A stretch of 64,000 nt of DNA from DASYRM01 sp036004405 (GTDB lineage: Bacteria; Acidobacteriota; Vicinamibacteria; Vicinamibacterales; UBA2999), in the NCBI GenBank assembly GCA_036004405.1, contig DASYRM010000015.1, forward strand, positions 1 to 64,000, in the 5' to 3' direction. The notes under the pieces were generated by a model, which saw only the letters and a list, made by a program, of their open reading frames with translations, ran no database searches and was not told the DNA's origin. A program made the translations under genes and the position numbers. Shown here in pieces: positions 42,040 through 50,077 of this stretch (within the stretch, counting starts at the first letter, position 1; every line of letters starts with the position of its first letter).

Positions 42040-42759
42040 TCAGCCCTTTCGCGGCGGTTGTGACGGCCGGATCTCGATCCGACTGGGAAGCGCCCGGCCG
42101 GCGTGCGCCATCAGATCGACGATGACCTGGGCGACGTCCCCCGGCTGCAGCGCCCACGAGGACTTGTCCCGGCCGCCGCCGCCAAACGATGTATCGACCG
42201 ATCCGGGCGCGACCGATGCCACCCGGATGCCGTCGTGACGGAGCTCCTGCATCAGGGCCTCGGTAAAGGCGTCGACAGCAGCCTTGGTGGCGCAGTAGGC
42301 CGCGCCGTTGGCGAACGGCGCCGTGGCCGAGAGGCTGCTGACGTTGACGATCCATCCGCCGCCGCGGGCCCGCAGGTGCGGCAGCGCCGCCCGCGTGGCG
42401 TTGAAGACGCCGGTCACGTTGGTGTCGAACAGGCGACGCCACTCGTCGTCCGTCATCTCGCTCACCGCGCGGAACAGACCGACCCCGGCGTTATTGACCA
42501 GCGCGTCGAGCCCTCCGAAGCGGGAAGTGGCGGCCTGGCAGGCGGCGGTCATGTCGGACGCCGATCGGACGTCGGCGCGCAGGGCGAGCACGCGTCCGGA
42601 CGCCTCGCGCTCGAGATCGCGGCAGGCGGCGGCCAGGGTGTCGTCGGTGGTTCCAGTGATCGCGACCGCGGCGCCCTGTGACGCCAGCGCCCGGGCCGTC
42701 GCCAGCCCGATACCTCGCGAGCCGCCGGTGACGAGCGCCACCCTTCCGGTCATCTGCAT
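42040..42759 (-). CDS. Short-chain dehydrogenase/reductase
   Basis: 239 aa from ATG 42759. Classical SDR: VTGGSRGIG (cofactor loop), NNAGVG, catalytic Ser in NVSSLS, YCATKA (Tyr and Lys). NAD(P)(H) oxidoreductase of unknown substrate. A start two codons later (MTGRVALV) is possible. Divergent from the malate-dehydrogenase-like gene at 42803, 43 bp away. Confidence 0.82.
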   Translation of the reverse strand: MQMTGRVALVTGGSRGIGLATARALASQGAAVAITGTTDDTLAAACRDLEREASGRVLALRADVRSASDMTAACQAATSRFGGLDALVNNAGVGLFRAVSEMTDDEWRRLFDTNVTGVFNATRAALPHLRARGGGWIVNVSSLSATAPFANGAAYCATKAAVDAFTEALMQELRHDGIRVASVAPGSVDTSFGGGGRDKSSWALQPGDVAQVIVDLMAHAGRALPSRIEIRPSQPPRKG

Positions 42760-42786
42760 GACGTCAACGCCCGCATCGCCAGTCAC

Positions 42787-42793
42787 TACAATA
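42787..42793. promoter_or_regulatory. Symmetric divergent -10 box (TACAATA)
   Basis: TACAATA reads TANNNT on each strand. Plus: TACAAT ends 10 bases before the ATG at 42803. Minus: TATTGT, 28 bases before the SDR ATG at 42759. Confidence 0.45.
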
Positions 42794-42802
42794 CTTCCTC
42801 TC

Positions 42803-43651
42803 ATGTTCTCGGTTGCCATCATCGGCGCGGGTAGCCTTGGCGGCGCGGTAGCCCAGGCGCTGGCCGGACGGGGCCACGTGCAACGCGTGCTGCTCGTGGA
42901 CGCGGCTGCCGGCGTGGCGGCCGGCAAGGCGCTCGACATCATGCAGTCGGGGGCGGTCAGCGGCTCGCACACGCGCCTCGAAGGCACCGACGACCTGACG
43001 CGGGCGATCGGTTCGGCCGCGTGCGTCATCGCCGACCGGCACGGCGAGGCGGACGCCGAATGGGCGGGCGACGACGGGCTCGGGCTGCTGCGCCGGCTGC
43101 TCCCGTGGACGGAGAACACGCCGCTCGTCTTCGCCGGCGCGACGCAGGCGGAGCTGATGTCGACCGTTCGCCGCGAGCAGCACGTCCGGCGTGCCCTGCT
43201 GATCGGATCGGCGCCGGAAGCCTACGCCTCGGCGATGCGGTCAATGGTGGCGCTCGAGGCCGGATGCTCGCCGGCCGAAGTGTCGCTCGCCGTGCTCGGG
43301 CTCCCCCCGGCCGGCCTGGTCGTCCCGTGGAGCGAAGCGGCCATCGGCGGCTTCGCGCTCGAGCGCACGCTCACGCCGGTGCAGATGTCGCGGCTCGACG
43401 CCCGCGCACCGCGGCTGTGGCCGCCGGGGCCCTTCGCGCTCGGCATGGCGGCCGCCTGCGCGGTGGAGGCGATCGTCACCGCATCGCGCCGGTCGCTCAG
43501 CGTGCTCACCGTGCTCGACGGCGAATATGGCGTCCGCAACCGGCTGGGGTCGATGCCCGCGCTCCTCGATGCCGGCGGCGTCGCGCGGGTCCGCGTGCCG
43601 TCGCTCAGCAGCCGCGAACGGGTGCTGGTCGAAACCGCTCTTGGCGGGTAG
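42803..43651 (+). CDS. Degenerate malate/lactate dehydrogenase-like protein
   Basis: 282 aa from ATG 42803. The NAD-binding half is convincing: AIIGAGSLGGAVAQALA (GxGxxG), VLLVDAAAGVAAGKALDIMQSG. In MDH/LDH proteins the substrate half carries a DxxR pair and the catalytic His in a GxHG segment; here the corresponding region reads GSAPEAYASAMRSMVALEAG and GLPPAGLVVPW with no HG. So the enzyme is probably inactive in that reaction or has a different one. Its stop TAG (43649-43651) belongs to a palindrome flank. Confidence 0.6.
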   Translation: MFSVAIIGAGSLGGAVAQALAGRGHVQRVLLVDAAAGVAAGKALDIMQSGAVSGSHTRLEGTDDLTRAIGSAACVIADRHGEADAEWAGDDGLGLLRRLLPWTENTPLVFAGATQAELMSTVRREQHVRRALLIGSAPEAYASAMRSMVALEAGCSPAEVSLAVLGLPPAGLVVPWSEAAIGGFALERTLTPVQMSRLDARAPRLWPPGPFALGMAAACAVEAIVTASRRSLSVLTVLDGEYGVRNRLGSMPALLDAGGVARVRVPSLSSRERVLVETALGG

Positions 43652-43742
43652 AGGTGCGCCTGCAGGCGGACCTGACCGCCTCCGCTAAAGCTACGGCGAG
43701 TCCGCCGAAGCCTTCGGCGAAGGCGGAAGGTCCGCCTCTACG
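43649..43742. repeat. Interleaved family-1 palindrome between MDH-like gene and M28 peptidase
   Basis: TAGAGGTGCGCCT-GC-AGGCGGACCT (43649-43673; one mismatch in the stem), then CCGCCGAAGCCTTCGGCG- and TTCGGCGAAGGCGGA-type sub-palindromes and AGGTCCGCCTCTACG to 43742. The outer parts reproduce the TAGAGG...CCTCTA frame of the family-1 element at 55340-55373. Confidence 0.65.
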
Positions 43743-43767
43743 AACGATGGACCTGCTAGGATCGCGC

Positions 43768-45294
43768 ATGCGCTCGTTTGCTGCGGCTGGGGTGCTGGCG
43801 CTCGCCGGCGTGGCCGCGGCCGGCCCTGGCGACATTCCACCGTCTGCGCTGCTGGACCACATCAAGTTCCTGGCCTCGGACGAGCTGCGCGGCCGGGCGG
43901 ACGGATCGGCGGAGCTCGAACGAGCGGCCGACTACATTGCCGATCGGTTTCGCACTGCCGGCCTGAAGCCGGGCGGCGACAAGGGCAGCTGGTTCCAGCC
44001 GTTCGAGCTCGTCGCCGGCCTCAACGTCGGCGAGGGCAACGAGCTCTCGATCGCGCACGGCGGCAAGACGCAGCGCTTCACGCTTGGCACCAGCTACTAT
44101 CCGCTCGCGACGCCGGCCGGCGCGTCCGACTCGGCACCGTCGGTGGCGCTCGAATCGGTGCCGCTCGTGTTTGCCGGCTACGGCCTGGTGGTGCCCTCGA
44201 TCGGCTACGACGACTACCGGCGCGTGGACGTGTCGGGCAAAGTCGTTCTCATCTTCAGCCACGAGCCGCAGGAACGGCTGTCGAGCAGCCTGATGAACGG
44301 CGCCCGGCCGGTGATGGAGTCCAGTCTTGCCGCCAAGGAAGCCGCGGCGCGGACTCGTGGCGCCAGGGCGCTCATCGTGGTGGGCGATCCGGCCCACGCG
44401 CTCGACGAGGCCGACTACGGGCTGTTCACGAAAGACCCCGACGCCGAGGACAAGCCGATTCCGGTGCTGCGCCTCCGCCGCAAAGAGGCGCAGCCGCTCC
44501 TCGATCAATTCCTGCTGGACGGGCTGGCGCGCTTCATCGACGGCGACCTGCTGCCGCGATCGACCGTCCTCAACGGCGCCACGATCACCTACCAGGAGCA
44601 TCTCTCCAAGAACCTCCGCACCGTGCGCAACGTCGTCGGCGTCCTGCCGGGCAGCGATCCCGCGCGCACGAAGGAGGCGATCGTCATCGGCGCCCACTAC
44701 GACCACGTCGGGCTGGGCGGGCACCTGTCGATGTCGCCGGAGCGGACCGGCGAGATCCACAACGGCGCCGACGACAACGCCTCGGGCACGTCGTCGGTCA
44801 TCGAGATCGCGCGGCAGGCGGTGGCGCAGCGGGAGCGGTTTCCCCGCACGATGGTGTTCGTGGCGTTCGCCGGCGAGGAGCGCGGTCTGCTCGGCTCGGC
44901 GCACTACGTCGAAGCGCCGGCGGTGCCGGTGGCCGACACCATCGCGATGCTCAACCTGGACATGGTGGGCCGGGCGCGCGGCAGCGTCGACGTGAGCGGC
45001 CTCGAGTACGCACCGTCGATCGAGCAGGATCTGCGGGCCGCGGGCCAGGGGCTCCGCGGCCTGAGCATCAAGCGGGAGGGCCCCGGGGCCGGTCGAAGCG
45101 ACGACTCCAACTTCCAGTCGCGGCAGATACCCGCCATCAACTTCTTCACCGGCTTCCACGGCGACTACCATCGCCCCGGCGACGACTGGGAGAAGATCGA
45201 CAGCCAGGGCACGTCACAGATCGCGACGCTCGCGTTCGAGCTCGCGGCCAGGCTCGCGGCCCGCCCCACGCGGCCCGAGTTCGTGCAGCGCTGA
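43768..45294 (+). CDS. Secreted M28 zinc aminopeptidase
   Basis: 508 aa from ATG 43768 (AGGA six bases before; in-frame ATG at 43747 would precede the signal peptide). Signal peptide SFAAAGVLALAGVAAA, then a protease-associated domain, and the M28 core with all zinc ligands: GAHYDHVG (His), NGADDNASG (Asp), FAGEERGLLG (Glu-Glu), LNLDMVGR (Asp) and GFHGDYHRPGDD (His). Removes N-terminal residues from peptides in the periplasm or outside. Confidence 0.9.
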   Translation: MRSFAAAGVLALAGVAAAGPGDIPPSALLDHIKFLASDELRGRADGSAELERAADYIADRFRTAGLKPGGDKGSWFQPFELVAGLNVGEGNELSIAHGGKTQRFTLGTSYYPLATPAGASDSAPSVALESVPLVFAGYGLVVPSIGYDDYRRVDVSGKVVLIFSHEPQERLSSSLMNGARPVMESSLAAKEAAARTRGARALIVVGDPAHALDEADYGLFTKDPDAEDKPIPVLRLRRKEAQPLLDQFLLDGLARFIDGDLLPRSTVLNGATITYQEHLSKNLRTVRNVVGVLPGSDPARTKEAIVIGAHYDHVGLGGHLSMSPERTGEIHNGADDNASGTSSVIEIARQAVAQRERFPRTMVFVAFAGEERGLLGSAHYVEAPAVPVADTIAMLNLDMVGRARGSVDVSGLEYAPSIEQDLRAAGQGLRGLSIKREGPGAGRSDDSNFQSRQIPAINFFTGFHGDYHRPGDDWEKIDSQGTSQIATLAFELAARLAARPTRPEFVQR

Positions 45295-45302
45295 CCCTGC
45301 GC

Positions 45303-46628
45303 ATGGTCCTCGTGGCCATCCTCGTCGCTGCGGCGCTGATTCTCGTCAACGCCGTCTACGTCGCCGCCGAGTTCTCCGCGGTGAGCGTGCGTCACAGCCG
45401 GCTGCGGCAGCTGGCAGACGACGGCAACCCGCTGGCGCGGTGGCTGCTGCCGCGACTGGCGACGCCGGCCGCGCGCGATCGTTACATCGCCGCGTGCCAG
45501 ATCGGTATCACCATCTCGAGCCTGGGTCTGGGCGCCTACGCGCAGTCCACGCTGGCGGTGTGGCTGACGCCGCAGCTGGCGAGCCTCGGAGGGCTGCAGC
45601 CGCTGGCAGCGCAGACCACCGCGGCAGTCATCGTGCTGCTGTCGCTCACGGCGGCGCAGGTGATCTTCGGCGAGCTCGTGCCCAAGTTGCTGGCGCTTCA
45701 GTACCCGACGCCGGCCGCCCTCTACACGCTGCCGCCGATGGTGGCGTCGCTCTGGCTCTACCGCCCGTTCATCCGCTGGCTGAACGGCAGCGGGCTGCTG
45801 CTCCTGCGACTACTCGGCGCGCCGCAGCAGGCGCACCGGCACATCCACTCGCCCGACGAGATCGAGCTACTCATCGCCGAGAGCCGCGAGGGCGGCCTGC
45901 TCGAGCCCGACGAGCACCGCCGGTTGCAGCGCGCCCTGCGCCTCAACATCCGCCAGGCCAAGCAGCTGATGGTGCCGCGAACGCGGATGGCGGCGCTCGA
46001 CGTGGAGACGTCGATGGACGCGGTGATCCGCGCCGTCGCCGCCAGCCCGTACTCGCGGCTGCCGGTCTATCGCGGCTCGCTCGACAACGTCGTGGGCGTG
46101 CTGCACACCAAGGACCTGGTGCGCTGGCTGGTGCGCGGGCGCGAGCCGGGCGTCACGCTCGCCACGCTGTGCCGGCCGATCAGCGCCGTACACGAGAGCG
46201 TCACCGCCGATCGCGTCGTGCGCCACATGCGCGAGCGCCGTTCGCACCAGGCGCTCGTGGTCGATGAGTTCGGCGGCACGTCGGGCGTGATCTCGCTGCA
46301 GGACGTGCTTGCGGAGTTCCTGGGCGAGGTAGGCGACGAGTTCAAGGCAGCCGAGCCGGTCCACGAGGAGATCGTGGAAGGTCAGATACGGCTGCCGGGA
46401 TCGATGACCGTCGTGGATGCCGCGGCGGCCCTCGACGCGGCGCTCGAAACCGACGCCACCACCGTCGGCGGCTACGTCACCGAAGCGCTCGGCCGGCTGC
46501 CGGTTCCCGGCGACACCGTCACCATCGACGGCTATTCGTTCCGCGTGGAACAGGTGCACGATCGTGCCATCGAATCGGTGGTCGCCACCCGAGTGATGCC
46601 ACCGGACGAAGACGAGGAGCGGGCATGA
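45303..46628 (+). CDS. CNNM/CorC-family protein, copy 1
   Basis: 441 aa. N-terminal CNNM/DUF21 domain with three to four membrane segments (ILVNAVYVAAEFSAVS, ITISSLGLGAYAQ, FGELVPKLLAL), cytoplasmic tandem CBS domains (LMVPRTRMAALD, RLPVYRGSLDNVVGVLHTKDLV, ALVVDEFGGTSGVISLQDVL) and a C-terminal CorC_HlyC domain (TVDGYSFRVEQVHDRAIESV). The family is linked to Mg2+/Co2+ efflux and often called hemolysin-like. Stop overlaps the next gene (ATGA). Confidence 0.88.
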   Translation: MVLVAILVAAALILVNAVYVAAEFSAVSVRHSRLRQLADDGNPLARWLLPRLATPAARDRYIAACQIGITISSLGLGAYAQSTLAVWLTPQLASLGGLQPLAAQTTAAVIVLLSLTAAQVIFGELVPKLLALQYPTPAALYTLPPMVASLWLYRPFIRWLNGSGLLLLRLLGAPQQAHRHIHSPDEIELLIAESREGGLLEPDEHRRLQRALRLNIRQAKQLMVPRTRMAALDVETSMDAVIRAVAASPYSRLPVYRGSLDNVVGVLHTKDLVRWLVRGREPGVTLATLCRPISAVHESVTADRVVRHMRERRSHQALVVDEFGGTSGVISLQDVLAEFLGEVGDEFKAAEPVHEEIVEGQIRLPGSMTVVDAAAALDAALETDATTVGGYVTEALGRLPVPGDTVTIDGYSFRVEQVHDRAIESVVATRVMPPDEDEERA

Positions 46629-47941
46629 CCGAGGCCGCCATCCCCGTCCTCGTCATCGGCGCGCTCGCGCTCGCCAACGCGCTGTTCGTTGCCGCGGAGT
46701 TCGCCATCGTCGGCGCACCGCGGGCCAACATCGATCACCTGGCCGCCCAGGGCAGCCGGCTGGCGGCGCGGGTGGCGCGCATCCTGGCCGACCCGCGGCG
46801 GCAGGACCGCTACATCGCCACCACGCAGGTGGGCATTTCAGCCGCGAGCCTGGGGCTCGGCATGTATGGCGAACAGGTCATTGCCGAGTACGTGGAGGGG
46901 TGGCTGGCGCCGCTCGACGCCATCCGCTGGGTGGCGACGCATGCGCTGTCGAGCGGCATCGCGGTCGGCATCCTCACCTACGTGCACATCGTCATCGGCG
47001 AGATGGTGCCCAAGGGGTTGGCGCTGAAGTCCGCCATGCACACGTCGATGTACGTGTCGCCCATCATCGAGGCCCTCCAGGTGGCGCTCCTCCCGCTCAT
47101 CGTGGTGCTCAACGCCGCCGGCAACGGCCTGCTGGCGGTGATCGGCATCAGGCGCGCGCAGAACGAAGCCGAGCGCTACCACACGAGCGAAGAGCTGCAG
47201 TTCATCATCGAAGAAAGCCACGAGCGCGGGCTGCTCCGCGGCGAGTCGGGGCGCATCCTGCGCGAGCTCTTCGAGTTCGGCAATCTCACCGCCGGCGAGG
47301 TGATGGTGCCGCGCGTCCGCCTGGTGGGCATCGCCGCCGGCACCGCGATCGATGACGCGCAGGGCATCGTCCGCCAAACCCCGCACACGCGGTATCCGGT
47401 CTACTCGGGCGACCTCGATCACATCGAGGGCAGCGTGCACATCAAGACGCTGCTGCGCCACATCGTGGCCGGCACGCCGGTGACGCTGCACGACGCGCGG
47501 CCGCTGCCGCACGTGCCCACCACGACGCCGCTCGACGAGGTGCTGGCGGCGATGCGCCGCGCGCGGGCGCACATGGCCGTGGTGATGGACGAGCACGGCG
47601 GCACCGCGGGCGTCGTGACCATCGGCGATCTCTTCGAGGAGGTGGTGGGCGACATCGACGAGGATCGCGGCCGTCCGCCCATCTCGAAGGACGCGCTTGG
47701 CCGCCTGGTCGTGCGCGGCACCGTCCGCTTGACCAGCGCGGGCGACGCGCTCGGCGTCACGCTCGAGCATCCGGACGTGCAGTCGGTGAGCGGGCTGGTG
47801 CTCGCACTGCTGGACCGCGGGGCCCAGGTCGGCGACGTGGTCACCTGGGGCCACGTGCGGATCGAGGTGACCGCCGTGGCCGGCCGCGGAGTGGCGGAAG
47901 CCGCGATGACGAAGCTGCCGTCGCCGCCAGCTCGTCCGTAA
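46625..47941 (+). CDS. CNNM/CorC-family protein, copy 2
   Basis: 438 aa. Same architecture as copy 1: LALANALFVAAEFAIVG, ISAASLGLGMYGEQ, GEMVPKGLAL, then CBS pair (EVMVPRVRLVGI, PVYSGDLDHIEGSVHIKTLL, AVVMDEHGGTAGVVTIGDLFEEVVGD) and a CorC_HlyC-type C-terminal domain. The tandem pair probably forms a hetero-oligomer or two isoforms for metal efflux. Translationally coupled to copy 1. Confidence 0.88.
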   Translation: MTEAAIPVLVIGALALANALFVAAEFAIVGAPRANIDHLAAQGSRLAARVARILADPRRQDRYIATTQVGISAASLGLGMYGEQVIAEYVEGWLAPLDAIRWVATHALSSGIAVGILTYVHIVIGEMVPKGLALKSAMHTSMYVSPIIEALQVALLPLIVVLNAAGNGLLAVIGIRRAQNEAERYHTSEELQFIIEESHERGLLRGESGRILRELFEFGNLTAGEVMVPRVRLVGIAAGTAIDDAQGIVRQTPHTRYPVYSGDLDHIEGSVHIKTLLRHIVAGTPVTLHDARPLPHVPTTTPLDEVLAAMRRARAHMAVVMDEHGGTAGVVTIGDLFEEVVGDIDEDRGRPPISKDALGRLVVRGTVRLTSAGDALGVTLEHPDVQSVSGLVLALLDRGAQVGDVVTWGHVRIEVTAVAGRGVAEAAMTKLPSPPARP

Positions 47942-47984
47942 GTCGGCGGGGCGGACCCCTGTTCGCCTCCAGCTCGGCGGACGT

Positions 47985-47990
47985 TATCAT
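47985..47990 (+). promoter_or_regulatory. Candidate -10 box (TATCAT)
   Basis: TATCAT ends 10 bases before the GTG at 48001, with no Shine-Dalgarno sequence between; suggests a leaderless transcript for the TIR gene. Confidence 0.35.
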
Positions 47991-48000
47991 CAGCACGCCA

Positions 48001-49353
48001 GTGGCTCAGCCGAAGGTCTTCATCAGCTATCGCCGCAGCGACTCGCAGGCCCAGACCGGGCGCCTCTACGACCGCCTCAACCGCGCCTTTCCTGGCATGT
48101 TCTTCCGCGACGTCAGCGAGATCGGCGTCGGGGTGGATTTCGTGGCGCACGTCGAGCGCGCGGTGGGCGCGAGCGTCGCGCTCATCGCCGTCATCGGGCC
48201 GACGTGGGTCAGCGCCGCGGATGAAAAGGGAGCGAGGCGTCTGGACTCGCCGGACGATTTCGTCCGCGTCGAGGTGCGGTCCGCGTTGGCGCGGAAGATC
48301 CGGATCATCCCCGTGCTCGTCGGCAACACGGAGATGGTGGAGGACGAGCACCTCCCCGACGACCTAAAGCCGCTCACGCGCTGGAACGCCATCCGCATCG
48401 TCGAGGAGTACTACGACCAGGGCATCGAGAAACTGGTGCGCAGCCTGGTGCCCGAGCTCGGCGAGCCGGTGGCCGAGGGCAACACGCACCAGGCCGACCA
48501 GAAGATCAACTCGCTGCGGGGCGAAGCCGAAGCCGCGATCGGCGTGGAGGACTGGTTCGGCGCCATTCAGGCGCTGCAGGCCGCGCTGTCGCTCGCGCCC
48601 AGCAACCACGAAGTGGCCGCGCGCCTGAAATGGGCCAACGATCAGCGCAAGTGGAGCGGGCTCTTCACCGAAGGGCAGGAGCTCTACGACCGCGGCAAGA
48701 AGGCGGCGGCGCTGCAGAAATTCCGGCAGGTGCGCGTGGCTGGCGGCGACTACAGGGGCGTCAACCAGCTCATTGCGCAAATCGAGTCCGAGGTGGCGAG
48801 CGAGTCGCGGCGCTCGACGGTGCGCCGCTGGACGTTCGGCACCGTCGCCACGATTACCGCCGTCCTCGCCCTGCTCGTCACGCTGGTCGTCTGGCAGATC
48901 AAGAGCGACTTCGCCCAGGACAACGGCGGGGATTCGCCACCCGCGACGACTGGCTCACCGGCACCGACTCCGGTCAGCAACGACGACGGCAAAGTCACGC
49001 CGCGACCGGCGCCGCCCCGGCCAGCGCCGGAGCCGGTCGAACCGCAACCGGTGGGCACGGGGTTCAGCCCCGTGGGGCGCTATCGCGCCGTCAACCACGA
49101 AAACCAGCAGATGCAATTCCAGCTGGCGCTCAACCCCAACTCGACGTTCCAGGTGCAGGCCAACGCCGGCTTCTACAACGTGCCGCTCAGCGGCGGGACG
49201 TTCGCCTACGACGCGTCATCGGGCACGCTGCAGATGTCCGGCATGAACAACGTGGGCGGTCTGTTCAGCGAGCCGATGCAGGTCTACGAGCGGCACGACG
49301 ATCACTTCCACGTGATGTACGCGGGCATTCGGTGGGACTTGTTCCCCGAATAG
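48001..49353 (+). CDS. TIR-transmembrane-sensor protein
   Basis: 450 aa from GTG 48001. Residues 1-150 are a bacterial TIR domain: VFISYRRSDSQAQTGRLYDRL, FFRDVSEIGVGVDFVAHVERAVG (candidate catalytic Glu in VERA), DDFVRVEVRSALARKIRIIPVLVG. Residues 160-270 are helical and TPR-like. A membrane helix spans about 277-299 (FGTVATITAVLALLVTLVVW), then a Pro/Thr-rich linker and a small beta-rich C-terminal domain (about 355-450) predicted outside the membrane. TIR domains of this kind are often NAD-hydrolases. Function unproven; context (CNNM genes, lipB) gives no clear clue. Confidence 0.72.
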   Translation: MAQPKVFISYRRSDSQAQTGRLYDRLNRAFPGMFFRDVSEIGVGVDFVAHVERAVGASVALIAVIGPTWVSAADEKGARRLDSPDDFVRVEVRSALARKIRIIPVLVGNTEMVEDEHLPDDLKPLTRWNAIRIVEEYYDQGIEKLVRSLVPELGEPVAEGNTHQADQKINSLRGEAEAAIGVEDWFGAIQALQAALSLAPSNHEVAARLKWANDQRKWSGLFTEGQELYDRGKKAAALQKFRQVRVAGGDYRGVNQLIAQIESEVASESRRSTVRRWTFGTVATITAVLALLVTLVVWQIKSDFAQDNGGDSPPATTGSPAPTPVSNDDGKVTPRPAPPRPAPEPVEPQPVGTGFSPVGRYRAVNHENQQMQFQLALNPNSTFQVQANAGFYNVPLSGGTFAYDASSGTLQMSGMNNVGGLFSEPMQVYERHDDHFHVMYAGIRWDLFPE

Positions 49354-49377
49354 GGCGGGAGGGGCGGTAAGAGCTTT

Positions 49378-49408
49378 CGTAGGGGCAGGTCTTTAGACCT
49401 GCCCGACC
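49378..49408. repeat. Family-1 palindrome in the lipB 3' end
   Basis: CGTAGGGGCAGGTCT-TT-AGACCTGCCC: GGGCAGGTCT (49383-49392), two-base loop, AGACCTGCCC (49395-49404), perfect 10-bp stem. The TAA stop of lipB (minus strand, 49393-49395) lies in the loop. Confidence 0.8.
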
Positions 49409-50067
49409 TGGCGGTCGAACACCGCCTCGAAGTGCTGAACGACCCGATCCTCGACTTCATCGATCGGGATCGTCCGGCCGGTCGCCTTCTCGAGCGACGT
49501 CACCCCGCGGTCGGTAATACCGCACGGCACGATCAGCTGAAAGTGATCCAGGCGCGTGGAGACGTTGAATGCGAACCCGTGACTGGTGATCCAGCGTGAG
49601 ATGCGGACGCCGATGGCGCCGATCTTCTCCGCGGCTCCACTTCCCGCACCGAGCCACGCGCCGGTCAACCCGGGGATGCGCCCGGCGGTGACGCCGTAGT
49701 CGGCGCACGTGCGGATCATCACGTCCTCGAGGTCGCGCACGTAGCGGTGCACGTCCTGCCGGTCCGGACGCAGGTCGAGGATCGGGTAGCCGACGATCTG
49801 ACCCGGCCCGTGATAGGTCACGTCGCCCCCGCGGCCGGTCTCTTCCACCGCAATCCCCAGCGCCGACAGTCGGTCCGGTGTCGCGACGACGTTGGAGCGC
49901 CCGCCGTCGCCCTTGACGCCGAGCGTGATGACGGCGGGATGCTGCAGGAGGATGAGGAGATCGGGCACGCGCTCCGCGCGCCGCTCCTCGACCAGTGCGC
50001 GCTGCATGCCCAACGCCTCGGGGTAGCTCACGGTCCCGAGCCGCCGGACCTCGAGGACCCGCGTCAC
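49393..50067 (-). CDS. lipB: Lipoyl(octanoyl) transferase LipB
   Basis: 224 aa. RGGDVTYHGPGQIVGYPI, GAAEKIGAIGVRISRW with the catalytic Lys, and LIVPCGI with the catalytic Cys, in family order. Transfers octanoyl from ACP to lipoyl domains; partner LipA is not in the window. The last residues (VGQV) and the TAA stop are encoded by the palindrome at 49378-49408. Next on this strand upstream are the E2 gene and lpdA; these proteins carry or use lipoate, so functional grouping is likely. Confidence 0.93.
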   Translation of the reverse strand: MTRVLEVRRLGTVSYPEALGMQRALVEERRAERVPDLLILLQHPAVITLGVKGDGGRSNVVATPDRLSALGIAVEETGRGGDVTYHGPGQIVGYPILDLRPDRQDVHRYVRDLEDVMIRTCADYGVTAGRIPGLTGAWLGAGSGAAEKIGAIGVRISRWITSHGFAFNVSTRLDHFQLIVPCGITDRGVTSLEKATGRTIPIDEVEDRVVQHFEAVFDRQVGQV

Positions 50068-50077
50068 GGCTGCGACC

